A stretch of 64,000 nucleotides of DNA from Comamonas badia DSM 17552 (GTDB lineage: Bacteria; Pseudomonadota; Gammaproteobacteria; Burkholderiales; Burkholderiaceae_C). Location: the NCBI RefSeq assembly GCF_000484635.1, contig NZ_AXVM01000005.1, positions 124,001 through 188,000 of the forward strand. The letters are read 5' to 3'. Positions 26,867 through 35,589 of the stretch are shown piece after piece. Position 1 is the stretch's first letter. Every line of letters begins with the position of its first letter. A program made the translations under genes and the position numbers. The notes beneath the pieces were generated by a model. The model was not told where the DNA came from and ran no database searches. It was given only the letters and a program-made list of their open reading frames with translations.

Positions 26867-27727
26867 TCAGGCCGGCGTGTAGGCCAGGCGCAGGTAGATC
26901 GGGGCGAAGGCCTCGGCCTGGGTGACTTCCACCAGCGCCTCCTTGGCCAGCTCCAGCAGCGCGACAAAGGTCACGACCAGCAGCGGCACGCCTTTTTCAG
27001 GCGTGAAGAGTTCATCGAAGGTGGTGAAGCGCCGGCCCTGGAGGCGCTTGAGCACGTGGCTCATGACCTCGCGCACCGAGAGCTCCTCGCGCGTGATCTG
27101 GTGGCGCTGCACCAGTTTGGCGCGGCGCAGGATGTCGGCCCAGGCCTCCTGCAGTTCGGCAATCGACACATCGGGAAAGCGCGGCTGCAGGCTTTGTTCG
27201 ATGACCACCTGCGCCTTCAGGAAATCGCGCCCGGCCTGCGGCCATTCGCCGATCTGCTGCGCGGCCAGCTTGATCTTTTCGTATTCGAGCAGGCGGCGCA
27301 CGAGTTCGGCGCGCGGGTCCTCGGGCTCCTGCCCGGGCTCGGGTGCCCGGGTGGGCAGCAGCATGCGCGACTTGATTTCGATCAGCATCGCCGCCATCAG
27401 CAGATATTCGGCGGCCAGCTCCAGGTTGCGACTGCGGATTTCGTCCACGTAGGCCAGGTACTGGCGCGTGACGCCGACCATGGGGATGTCCAGGATGTTG
27501 AAGTTCTGCTTGCGGATGAGGTAGAGCAGCAGATCCAGCGGCCCCTCGAAGGCTTCGAGGAAGACCTCCAGCGCGTCGGGCGGGATGTAGAGGTCCTGCG
27601 GCAGCTTGAAGAGCGGCTCGCCGTAGAGCCTGGCCAGTGCCACCTGGTCCACCACGGCGGGCAGGGCGGTGGGCTCGGGGTGCAGGGTCTTGCTATTCAA
27701 GGAGGAGCTGCTAGCGCTTGCTGCCAT
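26867..27727 (-). CDS. scpA: Segregation and condensation protein A
   Basis: A 286-residue kleisin that joins SMC and ScpB in chromosome condensation. Signatures: EVFLEAFEGPLDLLLYLIRK and FNILDIPMVGVTRQYLAYVD, then ELAAEYLLMAAMLIEIKSRM, and a C-terminal winged-helix part with FVALLELAKEALVEVTQAEA. The N-terminal tail (MAASASSSSLNSKTLH) is not part of the conserved domain and is encoded by a copy of the dispersed palindromic repeat (27703-27747). scpB is not in the window. The gene lies 18 bp after DUF3460, in the same direction. Confidence 0.94.
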   Translation of the reverse strand: MAASASSSSLNSKTLHPEPTALPAVVDQVALARLYGEPLFKLPQDLYIPPDALEVFLEAFEGPLDLLLYLIRKQNFNILDIPMVGVTRQYLAYVDEIRSRNLELAAEYLLMAAMLIEIKSRMLLPTRAPEPGQEPEDPRAELVRRLLEYEKIKLAAQQIGEWPQAGRDFLKAQVVIEQSLQPRFPDVSIAELQEAWADILRRAKLVQRHQITREELSVREVMSHVLKRLQGRRFTTFDELFTPEKGVPLLVVTFVALLELAKEALVEVTQAEAFAPIYLRLAYTPA

Positions 27728-27747
27728 TGCGCTGGAGCCCTTTTTTC
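27703..27747 (+). repeat. Dispersed palindromic repeat (copy D) at the scpA start
   Basis: Reads gagctgctagcgcttgctgc then attgcgctggagccctttt. It spans the scpA start codon and the end of DUF3460, and its reverse strand encodes the non-conserved N-terminal tail of ScpA. Confidence 0.55.
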
Positions 27748-27976
27748 ATGTGGGAATGGAGTCGCTGCCGTTCTGGTCGAACGAATAGTAGACATAGGCC
27801 TTCTGGTGCACGCGGCTGGCGCGCAGGTCCTGCCAGAGCGTGCGATCCACCTTCTTGTCCCAGAGCAACTCGCGGCCGTCGAACTGGCGCTTTTCCAGGC
27901 CGGGCTTTTGCTCGCGCAACTGCTGGATGAACTGGGTGGTGTCGGACTGGTAGTCGGGGCGGCGAATAAGATACAT
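27746..27976 (-). CDS. DUF3460 family protein
   Basis: A 76-residue protein matching the small DUF3460 family of Burkholderiales: MYLIRRPDYQSDTTQFIQQL near the start, then LLWDKKVDRTLWQDLRASRV and KAYVYYSF. The ATG at 27976 was chosen because the conserved sequence begins there. It is cotranscribed with scpA and divergent from the BamE-like gene with a very short (40 bp) spacer. Function is unknown; it is probably a soluble cytoplasmic protein. Confidence 0.85.
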   Translation of the reverse strand: MYLIRRPDYQSDTTQFIQQLREQKPGLEKRQFDGRELLWDKKVDRTLWQDLRASRVHQKAYVYYSFDQNGSDSIPT

Positions 27977-28016
27977 GGGGCAACCTTTATCAGCCACGGA
28001 TTTTACCGGTACCACC

Positions 28017-28514
28017 ATGCGTCCTCTGCTTCGCAAGGCTTCTGCCATCGCCACCTGCCTGCTGGGCTTCGCCCTGGCGGGGTGTGACATGAAAAACATC
28101 AGCGAGCTGCAACCCGGCACCTCGACCGAGGCCGACGTGCGCGCACGCTTCGGCGAGCCGGCGCGCATCTGGCCCGAGGCGGGCGGCGCCAGCACGTTTG
28201 AATACAACCGCCAGCCCGAAGGCCATGTGAACTACATGATCACCATCGCCGCGGACGGCACCATGACCGCGCTCACGCAGGTGCTCACGCCCGAACATTT
28301 CGCCCGCGTGCAGCCAGGCATGGACCAGCAGGCGGTGCGCCGCATGCTGGGCCAGCCGGCGCGCCAGGTGACCTATGACCAGAGCCGCGAGACCGACTGG
28401 GACTGGAAATGGCTGGACGGACCCACGCGCGCGATGTTTTTCACGGTCACCTTCGGCCCCGATGGCAAGGTGCGGCGCGCCGGCAGCCGCGAGGATGTGC
28501 CGCAGGGCGGGTGA
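28017..28514 (+). CDS. BamE-like (SmpA/OmlA) lipoprotein
   Basis: A 165-residue lipoprotein. The signal peptide ends in lipobox LAGC with the lipidated Cys23. The mature part holds two BamE-type alpha-beta motifs: ELQPGTSTEADVRARFGEPA and RVQPGMDQQAVRRMLGQPAR, each with the PGM/PGT turn and the R-x-x-x-G pattern. It is not the canonical small BamE; the tandem arrangement and length suggest an outer-membrane-associated paralogue. ATG 28017 fits the signal peptide. No other BAM component is nearby. Confidence 0.82.
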   Translation: MRPLLRKASAIATCLLGFALAGCDMKNISELQPGTSTEADVRARFGEPARIWPEAGGASTFEYNRQPEGHVNYMITIAADGTMTALTQVLTPEHFARVQPGMDQQAVRRMLGQPARQVTYDQSRETDWDWKWLDGPTRAMFFTVTFGPDGKVRRAGSREDVPQGG

Positions 28515-28529
28515 AGCCTAGGGGCATCC

Positions 28530-30188
28530 CTAGGGCGCGATCTTGCGCTTGATCGCCTGCGCCACCGCAGGCGGCAGGCTGGGCAGGGCGCGCAGCATCC
28601 AGGGCAGCACGCGGCGCTTGGCGCCGGCGAGCGATTCGGGCACCAGCGCCTCGATCAGGTGTGGCCCCGGCTGCGCCTGGGCGTATTCAAACGCCTGACA
28701 GAAGTCCTCCGCCGTGCCGGCACGCACCGCATGCACGCCCATGCCCTGGGCGAGCTGGGCGAAGTTGAGCTGCGGGCCGTGCAGATCGAGCTGCGCGCGC
28801 GCCTTGGGCCCGCCACCGCGGCCGGCGCCCACGCGGTCGAGCTCGACGTTGAGCACCGAATAGCTGGCGTTGTTGAAGATGATGGCCGTCACGTTCAGGT
28901 TTTCCCGCGCCATGCTCCACAGCGCCTGGAGGGTGTACATGGCGGTGCCGTCGCCGATGAGCGCCACCACCGGGCGATCGGGGCAGGCCACGGCCGCGCC
29001 CACGGCGTTGGGCAGGCCCTGGCCGATGGCGCCGCCGGTCAGCGTGATGAGGTCGTGGCGCGGGCAGCCGGCCGTCATCACGCCCAGCATCAGGCCGGAG
29101 GTGATGGCCTCGTCGATCAGGATGGCGTTCTCGGGCAGCAGATGCGCCACCGCCTTGCAGACCTTGGGCGCGGTCAGCTTGCCCGTGGGGCGCACCGGGC
29201 GCAGGGCGGGCTGCAGCAGGGGCGCGGCACTGGCGGTGCCCAGCAGCTGCATCAGCTTGTGCAGGCTGGCCGCCGCATCCTGCGCGGGGCTGGCCAGCGT
29301 GTGCACCTGGCAGCCTTCGGGCACGAGGTCGCTCTTCCTGCCCGGGTAGGCGAAGAAGGAGACGGGTGATTTGGCATCGACCAGCACCAGGTGTTTGTAG
29401 GCCGCGAGCTGCACGCCGGCCAGTTCCGCCAGGTAGGCGATGCGCTCCACGTTCGGCAGCCCTGCGCCGCGCTCCATGCGCGTGGGAAAGCATTCGGCGA
29501 TCAGTGCCGCGCCGGTCTGCGAGGCAATGCGGGCGGCCGGCAACAGCGCGTTTTCGCGCAGGGCGTGGCCACCCAGCAGCAGTGCGACTTTCTCGCCCGA
29601 ACGCAGGAGCTCGGCGATGCGCGCCACGGTGGCGTCATCGGCGGCGGACGCTGTCGTGGGCGGCGCGGCGGCACACGGCACGCCGCCTTCGCCCCAGGAG
29701 ACATCGGCGGGCAGGATCAGCGTGGCCACCTGCCCCGGCAGGCCGCGCGCGGCGGCGAGCGCCGCCAGCGCGTCCCGGGACAAATCCGCCGTGGATTGCG
29801 AGGTGCGCACAAAGCCGGGCGAGACATTGCGCGCCACGGTCTCGATGTCGGACTGCAGCTGCGCGTCGTACTTCACGTGGCTGGTGGCGTGGTCGCCCAC
29901 GATGTTGAGCACCGGCACCTTGCCCTTGCGCGCGTTGTGCAGGTTGGCCAGGCCATTGCCCAGCCCGCAGCCCAGGTGCAGCAGCGTGGCGGCGGGCTTG
30001 CCCGCCATGCGCGCGTAGCCGTCGGCCGCGCCGGTGGCCACGCCCTCGAACAGCGCCAGCACGGCGCGCATGCGCGGCTCGCTGTCCAGCGCGGCGACGA
30101 AGTGCATCTCGCTGGTGCCGGGGTTGGTGAAGCAGACGTCAACGCCGGCATCGGCGAGGGTCTTGAGCAGGGCTTGGGCGCCGTTCAT
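28530..30188 (-). CDS. Thiamine diphosphate-dependent enzyme (acetolactate synthase large-subunit-like)
   Basis: A 552-residue ThDP enzyme. The activating glutamate is Glu48 (LALFEGVATGAADGYARM), and the cofactor GDG-N motif appears as LIGDGTAMYTLQAL and IIFNNASYSVLN. His71 in LLHLGCGLGNG aligns by eye with the catalytic His70 of benzoylformate decarboxylase, and FTNPGTSEMHF matches its NPGSNE region with Thr for Ser. It is therefore a 2-oxoacid-processing enzyme of the acetolactate synthase / benzoylformate decarboxylase group with unknown substrate. The adjacent FMN hydroxyacid oxidase is compatible with a mandelate-like two-step route, which is an inference only. Confidence 0.82.
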   Translation of the reverse strand: MNGAQALLKTLADAGVDVCFTNPGTSEMHFVAALDSEPRMRAVLALFEGVATGAADGYARMAGKPAATLLHLGCGLGNGLANLHNARKGKVPVLNIVGDHATSHVKYDAQLQSDIETVARNVSPGFVRTSQSTADLSRDALAALAAARGLPGQVATLILPADVSWGEGGVPCAAAPPTTASAADDATVARIAELLRSGEKVALLLGGHALRENALLPAARIASQTGAALIAECFPTRMERGAGLPNVERIAYLAELAGVQLAAYKHLVLVDAKSPVSFFAYPGRKSDLVPEGCQVHTLASPAQDAAASLHKLMQLLGTASAAPLLQPALRPVRPTGKLTAPKVCKAVAHLLPENAILIDEAITSGLMLGVMTAGCPRHDLITLTGGAIGQGLPNAVGAAVACPDRPVVALIGDGTAMYTLQALWSMARENLNVTAIIFNNASYSVLNVELDRVGAGRGGGPKARAQLDLHGPQLNFAQLAQGMGVHAVRAGTAEDFCQAFEYAQAQPGPHLIEALVPESLAGAKRRVLPWMLRALPSLPPAVAQAIKRKIAP

Positions 30189-30230
30189 CGCAGTGTCTCC
30201 GGTTCGTCAAAGGGCATGAACTATGTTGTT

Positions 30231-30275
30231 GATAGCTGACGGCGCTTTCCAGCCAAGCGTTAGCACTTGTTTTGG
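30231..30275 (+). repeat. Dispersed palindromic repeat (copy C)
   Basis: Reads gatagctgacggcgctttcc then agccaagcgttagcac. It lies in the 71-bp gap between the FMN oxidase and ThDP enzyme genes and touches the end of the oxidase gene. Confidence 0.55.
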
Positions 30276-31432
30276 TTCCATGAATTGCGTTCAAGATGCG
30301 CCGCGTGGATGTCCTGCACCCGCGTCACGCCCGTGAGCATCATGGTCACCTTGAGCTCCTGCTGCCAGTGCGCCAGCAGCCGGCGCACGCCGGCCTCGCC
30401 CTCGGCCGCCAGTGCCCAGACCCAGGGCCGGCCTATGAGCACGCCGCGCGCGCCCAGCGCCAGCGCCTTGAACACGTCCACGCCGCTGCGCACGCCGCCA
30501 TCGACCAGCACCTCGGTCTTTTCGCCGACTGCCTGCGCAATCGCGGGCAGCGCGCTGGCCGTCGCCGGAGCAGAGTCGAGCTGGCGCCCGCCGTGGTTGG
30601 AGACGACGATGCCGTCCGCGCCCGCATCGACGGCGGCCTGCGCGTCCTCGGTGCAGAGGATGCCTTTGATCAGCAGCCGCCCCTTCCACTGCCCGCGCAG
30701 CCAGGCGATGTCCTGCCAGGTCACGCTGGGGTCGAACTGCGCATCCACCCAGGCGCGGAAGGCGCTCAGATCGCGCGCGCCGGGCACCTGCGAGGCCAGG
30801 TTGCCGAAGGTCAGCGGCTTGCCCGCAAGCGCCACGCGCCGCACCCAGCCGGGGCGCGCCAGCACCTGAAGCAGCCGGATCAGCCCCGGGCGCGTGCCGG
30901 TGGCCGTCACGCCGTGGCGCACGTCGCGCCAGCGCGGGCCAGTCACGGCCAGGTCCACGGTGAACACCAGCGTGCGGCAGCCGCTCTGCCAGGCGTCCTG
31001 CAGCAGCGCCTGCACCGCGCCGCGATCGCGCAGCATGTAGAGCTGAAACCAGAACGGCGACTGCGTGGCCGCCGCCACTTCCGCAAGCGGGCAGACGCCC
31101 ACGGTGGAGAGCGTGAACGGCACGCCAAAGGCCTTGGCGGCGCGCGCCGCCTGCACCTCGCCGCGCGCGGCGGCCAGCCCCGCCAGCCCCACGGGCGCCA
31201 GCGCCAGCGGCAGCGCGCAGCTTTCCCCGGCGATGTGGGCCTGCGTGTTCGCGCCTTCGACGTTCACCATCACGCGCTGGCGCAGCCGCAGATCGGCAAA
31301 GGCCTGCGCGTTGGCGGCCAGCGTGCGCTCCTCGCCCGCGCCGCCGGCTATGTAGTCAAAGTAGAAATGCGGCAGGCGCTTGCGCGCGGCCTGCCGCCAG
31401 TCGGCGGCGGTGGCGGAATAGGCAAGACCCAT
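30260..31432 (-). CDS. FMN-dependent alpha-hydroxyacid oxidase/dehydrogenase
   Basis: A 390-residue enzyme of the lactate/glycolate/mandelate oxidase family. It has the N-terminal LPHFYFDYIAGGAGEERTLA, the FMN-site PLALAPVGLAGLAAARGEVQ, the QLYMLRDR segment, the active-site VVSNHGGRQLDSAPAT with the catalytic His, and the phosphate-binding VLVDGGVRSGVDVFKALALG. It oxidises a 2-hydroxyacid to a 2-oxoacid. The position between a ThDP 2-oxoacid enzyme and an FAD dehydrogenase suggests one pathway. No long membrane-binding loop like that of L-lactate dehydrogenase is evident. A dispersed repeat copy lies just upstream of the neighbouring ThDP gene. Confidence 0.88.
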   Translation of the reverse strand: MGLAYSATAADWRQAARKRLPHFYFDYIAGGAGEERTLAANAQAFADLRLRQRVMVNVEGANTQAHIAGESCALPLALAPVGLAGLAAARGEVQAARAAKAFGVPFTLSTVGVCPLAEVAAATQSPFWFQLYMLRDRGAVQALLQDAWQSGCRTLVFTVDLAVTGPRWRDVRHGVTATGTRPGLIRLLQVLARPGWVRRVALAGKPLTFGNLASQVPGARDLSAFRAWVDAQFDPSVTWQDIAWLRGQWKGRLLIKGILCTEDAQAAVDAGADGIVVSNHGGRQLDSAPATASALPAIAQAVGEKTEVLVDGGVRSGVDVFKALALGARGVLIGRPWVWALAAEGEAGVRRLLAHWQQELKVTMMLTGVTRVQDIHAAHLERNSWNQNKC

Positions 31433-31434
31433 GT

Positions 31435-33039
31435 CTAGGCTCCTTGGATGATGGAACGCGCCGCGGCCTGCGCGGTGAGGATGCAGCCGGGCAGAAACGT
31501 GCCTTCAAGGGATCGCTTGCCGCTGGCGCCCCCGCCGCCAAAACCTGCCGCCTCGCCCACGCAGTACAGGCCGGCGATGGGCGCGCCCCGCGCATCGAGC
31601 GCGCGGCTGTGCAGGTCGGTCTGCAGCCCGCCCAGGCTTTTGCGCGTGATGAGCTGGGTGTGGAGGGCGATGAAGGGGCCGCTGCCGGGCTTTTGCAGCG
31701 GCGCGGGCCGGCTGGTGCGCAGCTTGTCCGGGCCCCAGGCGCGCGCCTGCAGGATGCGGCGCACCTGTTCATCATCCTCGGGCCTGCCGTGGCTGAAATG
31801 GGCGTCAAAGCGGTCTGCCGTGGCCTGCAGCACGGCCGGGTCGATATCCAGCGAGGCGGTCAGCTGGTTCATCCGGTTCGCCAGCTCGCGCAGGGTATCG
31901 GCGACGAGAAAATGCGGGCTTTGGCGCTGCATCTGGCGCAGCAGCCGGTGGTTGCCCAGCAGGGTTTCCTTGAGAAACCACGGAAACTGCCGATCGCGGA
32001 TGCGCTGGTTGTGCTCCGCGCCCGAGATCGCGAATTCCTTGGCCGCGATGCGCCAGTTCATCAGCTGCCAGGTCCAGGGCTTGGGCTGCGCGGCCACCTG
32101 CTGGCACAGCCAGTGGGTGTCAAAGCCGGTCACCAGCGGCTCGGGGCCGATGCGCCGGCCCGAGTGGTCCAGCCAGAGCGCGGACTTGGCCGGGATCAAG
32201 GACAGGCCGTGGCCCGGAAAATGCGGAAACGGGTGTGGAATGCCCGCGGCGTAGTTCCACATTTCGCCCGCATGCGTGATCCGCGCGCCCACGTGCCTGG
32301 CCGCCCAGTGGTGCATGCGCCCGTCGGCAAACGGGTGCGCGCCGTTGAGCATGGCGGCGGGCAGCGGGCGGTCCTTGGGCCAGTTGCGGCGCGCTTCCTC
32401 ATGGCTGCCGTTGATGCCGCCCATGGCCAGCACCACGGCATCGGCCTGCAGGGGTACTTCAGCGCCGGTGTCTTCGTTGACCGCGATGGCGCCGGTGATG
32501 CGCCCGTTCTGCGTATCGAGCGCCGTCACGCGGTGGCGGTGCAGCCGCGCGAGCCGCCCCTGGTCGGCCGCCAGCAGCGCGGCGATGAGCGTGCGCGTCA
32601 GGTGGCGCGAAGTGCCCCAGACAATGTGGTAGCGCGGCACGCTGTTGCCATCGCCGTGGCGCCCGCGCTCCACCAGTTGCACCGCGGGCATGAACGTCAG
32701 GCCATGGGCCAGCAGCCAATCGTGCACCTGCGCGCGGCTGTGCTCCACGTAGTATTTGGCCCATTGCAGCGGCCAGTGCTCGTCGGGCGCCAGCTCGCCA
32801 AAGCGCAGCCAGTCGGCCAGCGCGATTTCCGGGCTGTCCTTGATTTTGGCGCGCGCCTGCAAGGGCGTTCCCACCAGCGCCATGCCGCCAAAGGCCCAGA
32901 GCGCGAGGCCGCCAAAGCGTTCGGGCGTGTCGCGGTCGATCAAGGTGACGCGCTTGCCCGCGCGCAGCAACTCCAGCGCGCTGACGATGCCCGCCAGGCC
33001 GCCGCCAATGACCAAAACCTCAGCCTGTGTTGCTGTCAC
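31435..33039 (-). CDS. FAD-dependent dehydrogenase (KsdD/fumarate reductase-like)
   Basis: A 534-residue flavoprotein. The dinucleotide motif VLVIGGGLAGIVSALELLRA is followed by VTLIDRDTPERFGG, and a second flavin segment ends GLYCVGEAAGFGGGGASGKR. It resembles the putative FAD-binding dehydrogenases related to 3-ketosteroid dehydrogenase. I start it at GTG 33039 (VTATQAEVLV) because a good aaggga ribosome-binding site precedes it; the longer frame begins at a TTG with no signal. It ends 2 bp before the FMN oxidase start, so the two form an operon. Its substrate is unknown. Confidence 0.82.
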   Translation of the reverse strand: MTATQAEVLVIGGGLAGIVSALELLRAGKRVTLIDRDTPERFGGLALWAFGGMALVGTPLQARAKIKDSPEIALADWLRFGELAPDEHWPLQWAKYYVEHSRAQVHDWLLAHGLTFMPAVQLVERGRHGDGNSVPRYHIVWGTSRHLTRTLIAALLAADQGRLARLHRHRVTALDTQNGRITGAIAVNEDTGAEVPLQADAVVLAMGGINGSHEEARRNWPKDRPLPAAMLNGAHPFADGRMHHWAARHVGARITHAGEMWNYAAGIPHPFPHFPGHGLSLIPAKSALWLDHSGRRIGPEPLVTGFDTHWLCQQVAAQPKPWTWQLMNWRIAAKEFAISGAEHNQRIRDRQFPWFLKETLLGNHRLLRQMQRQSPHFLVADTLRELANRMNQLTASLDIDPAVLQATADRFDAHFSHGRPEDDEQVRRILQARAWGPDKLRTSRPAPLQKPGSGPFIALHTQLITRKSLGGLQTDLHSRALDARGAPIAGLYCVGEAAGFGGGGASGKRSLEGTFLPGCILTAQAAARSIIQGA

Positions 33040-33213
33040 GCTGCCGTCCCTTGAATGTATGGATGGGTCCTGTGAAGTTTGTACTGATTGTGGGAGCGGC
33101 TCCCGCAACTTGAGATTTCACCAGACCGCTTCCAGGTTGGAGCTTGTGGCGGCAAGCATGCCAGAAGCCGCCAAAAAACACAGGTCTGGCCTTGTCACCG
33201 GCGGGACGCGCCA

Positions 33214-34002
33214 TCAGGCGGGTTGTTCGCTCTGAGCCGGCTCGCTGGTGCGGTCCCACACCAGATGGCGGAAATCAAAGCCGGTGGCGATTTTCGGTTT
33301 GATGATCTCGAAGTAGGGCGACACATCGAAGTCGCGCGGAGTGAACAGCGAATGGTCGCGGATGTGCAGCACCTCGGCGGTACAGGCCGGACAGACGGCG
33401 GTGGGCTCGGGCCGGTGTTCGATGATGGGCAGTATGGGGTAGTCGATGGCCTGGAAGGCCTCGGCGATCAGCGTGGAGCAGATGGCGCGCGTCGGCGCGC
33501 CGCTGCCCAGCGCGATCATGCGGCGGCGAAAGCGCACCGGTATGGGCGGCGTGGGCAGCAGGTAGCGCGCCAGGTCGATCACGTTGCGCAGGTCGTAGGC
33601 CTCGCCGATGCGGGCGATGGCAAACGCCACCAGCGCCTGGCGCTCGGCCTCGCTCAGGCCAACGGCGCGGCAGATGCGCGTGGGCACCTGGGTGTATTCG
33701 TCAATCGCCAGGCTGCGCACGCCTGCGTTCAGATCGGCCTCGACCAGGCAATGGCCGGCGTGGTCGGTGCCGGCAAACGGCGCGCCGCCCACGTACAGCG
33801 CGGCGTGCGACCAGGTGGATTGCGTCAGGTATTTGATGGCGGTGCTGATGCGCGTGTCGCCATCGACCAGCAGCACGTCGCCGGGCTGCAGCAGCGCCCT
33901 GAGCTGCGCGCCCGAGGTGGTGGAGAGCGCGTCATGGCGCGGGCTGCGCCGGGCCAGGTAATGCGCCAGCCAGCGTCCCAGATGCCCGAGCACGCTGTTC
34001 AT
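33214..34002 (-). CDS. YiiX/YebB-like NlpC/P60-type cysteine hydrolase
   Basis: A 262-residue permuted NlpC/P60 (YiiX/YebB-like) protein. The catalytic His66 is in STWSHAALYVGG and the catalytic Cys175 in GAPTRAICSTLIAEAFQ, in the permuted order typical of this group. LRALLQPGDVLLVDGDTRIS forms the conserved strand before the His. The family has been linked to amide or lipid-ester hydrolysis. There is no signal peptide. The N-terminus (GRWLAHYLARRS) is amphipathic. It precedes the sigma factor gene's 3' end in tandem with a 34-bp gap. Confidence 0.85.
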   Translation of the reverse strand: MNSVLGHLGRWLAHYLARRSPRHDALSTTSGAQLRALLQPGDVLLVDGDTRISTAIKYLTQSTWSHAALYVGGAPFAGTDHAGHCLVEADLNAGVRSLAIDEYTQVPTRICRAVGLSEAERQALVAFAIARIGEAYDLRNVIDLARYLLPTPPIPVRFRRRMIALGSGAPTRAICSTLIAEAFQAIDYPILPIIEHRPEPTAVCPACTAEVLHIRDHSLFTPRDFDVSPYFEIIKPKIATGFDFRHLVWDRTSEPAQSEQPA

Positions 34003-34036
34003 GGCGCCACCTCATGCTCCGCGGGCCCGGCTGTTC

Positions 34037-34747
34037 TCAGGCCGCCCGGAAGAAACCTTCGGCCAGCGTGCGCTCCAGCGTGCGCTCGACGATGCGGTCG
34101 CAGCGTTCGCCGTCAAACGAGAACGCATCGCCCAGGGTCACGTCGATCTCGCTCGCCAGGCCCTCGCGCAGCAGCCCGCGCGCGCGAAAGAACCGCGTGC
34201 GCACCGTCGCTTCGGGGATCTGCAGCGCGTGGGCGACTTCCTCCACGCTCATTTCCTGCACGGCGCGCAGCATGAACACGGTGCGGTAGGCATCGGGCAG
34301 GCGGTCGATGCGGTTTTCCAGCAGCTTGCGGATTTCTTCGCGCATGGCGGCTCCTTCGGGTTGCTCATTGGCGTCGGCAATGAAATGGGACTGTACGTCG
34401 GCGTCGGGGATCAGCATCGCGGCGTCCAGCGGAATGACCTCGCCATGTCTGCGGCGCAGGCGCCCCAGCGCCTCGTTGGCGACGACGCGCACCAGCCAGG
34501 TGGAGAGCCTGGCGTCGGCGCGGAAGGTGGCCAGCGCTTTCCAGGCGCGCAGGTAACCGTCCTGCAGCGCCTCTTCGGCCTCGGCGTCGTTCTTCAGGAT
34601 GCTGCGCGCGGTGCGGAACAGCAGCTGGTTGTAGCGCCGCATGATGGAGATGAAGGCCTGCTTCTCGCCGGCCAGCGCCATTTTCACGAGCTGCACATCG
34701 CCGATGGGACCCAGCGTGTCCTTGAGTTGCATTGCCGCGAATGCCAT
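34037..34747 (-). CDS. RNA polymerase sigma factor, ECF family
   Basis: A 236-residue sigma-70 family factor with region 2 (FISIMRRYNQLLFRTARSIL, EEALQDGYLRAWKALATFRA) and region 4 (EMSVEEVAHALQIPEATVRT). An aaggag ribosome-binding site ends 5 nt before ATG 34747, which decides the start; an upstream in-frame TTG overlapping the reductase stop is unlikely. No anti-sigma factor gene is adjacent in the window. A C-terminal extension of about 35 residues (FDGERCDRIVERTLERTLAE) follows region 4 and might be a regulatory tail. It is cotranscribed with the ferredoxin reductase gene. Confidence 0.9.
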   Translation of the reverse strand: MAFAAMQLKDTLGPIGDVQLVKMALAGEKQAFISIMRRYNQLLFRTARSILKNDAEAEEALQDGYLRAWKALATFRADARLSTWLVRVVANEALGRLRRRHGEVIPLDAAMLIPDADVQSHFIADANEQPEGAAMREEIRKLLENRIDRLPDAYRTVFMLRAVQEMSVEEVAHALQIPEATVRTRFFRARGLLREGLASEIDVTLGDAFSFDGERCDRIVERTLERTLAEGFFRAA

Positions 34748-34758
34748 TTCCCGCTCCT

Positions 34759-35484
34759 TCAATAACCGTAGAACTCTTCGCTGCGCACGTCGTCTTCGTC
34801 GTAGCCGGCCTCGGCCAGCATGTTGCGCATGGCCTCCACCATGCCGGGCGGGCCGCAGAGGTAGAAGATGGGCGCTGGCAGATGGGCCGTGGCGCGCTTG
34901 ACGTAGTCGGCATCGATGACGCCGGTTTCACCATTCCAGCTCTGGCTGGACTTGGCCATGTCGGTCATCGTCGCCACCAGCTTGAAATGCGGGTTGGTTT
35001 TTTCCATCTGCTGCAACTCGGCGAGAAAGGCGGTGTCCTCCGGACGGCGGTTGGAATACAGCAGCGCCAGCGGCTGCGGCGATTGGCGGTGCGCGGCATC
35101 GCGCAGCATGCTCATGAACGGCGTGATGCCGATTCCGCCGGCGATCAGCACGCCCGCGCGCTCCACCTTCTTGTGCAGCGTGAGCGAGCCGAACGGCCCG
35201 TCGATCTCCAGCACGCCGCCGATCGGGATGCTGCCCAGCGCCTTCTTGAACTTGCTGTCGCGCATGCGCGTGGTCACCACCAGTTCGTCCTCGTGCGGCG
35301 CGCTGACGATGGAAAACGCATGGCGCCCATCGCCGGTGTTGCGCGCCTCGCCCGCGTCGGCCAGGATCACGTCAATGGCCTGGCCGGGCCGAAATTCAAA
35401 CCCCTGGGGTTTTTCCAGATGAAAGGCGATCGTGCCGTTGGCGGCTTCGGTCTTGGCCTTGAGGTGGACGGTTTGTGTTGTCAT
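34759..35484 (-). CDS. Ferredoxin reductase-type FAD/NAD(P) oxidoreductase
   Basis: A 241-residue flavoprotein of the ferredoxin-NADP reductase superfamily. FAD contact motif RHAFSIVSAP, the pyrophosphate-binding GVLIAGGIGITPFMSMLRDA, the NAD(P) segment IFYLCGPPGMVEAMRNML and an aromatic C-terminus (EEFYGY) are all present. No iron-sulphur domain is fused, so it needs a separate electron acceptor. It ends 11 bp upstream of the sigma factor ATG, and the pair is likely an operon. Its redox partner is not evident in the window. Confidence 0.88.
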   Translation of the reverse strand: MTTQTVHLKAKTEAANGTIAFHLEKPQGFEFRPGQAIDVILADAGEARNTGDGRHAFSIVSAPHEDELVVTTRMRDSKFKKALGSIPIGGVLEIDGPFGSLTLHKKVERAGVLIAGGIGITPFMSMLRDAAHRQSPQPLALLYSNRRPEDTAFLAELQQMEKTNPHFKLVATMTDMAKSSQSWNGETGVIDADYVKRATAHLPAPIFYLCGPPGMVEAMRNMLAEAGYDEDDVRSEEFYGY

Positions 35485-35589
35485 GGCGTGTCTTTTTGGA
35501 ATGGTTCTGCCGGTTTAGATGCATCTTGAGCGCCGGATATTCCCGCCGCCGCAATGCTCCAAGGGGAGGTTCGCACTTTAGAGACAATC

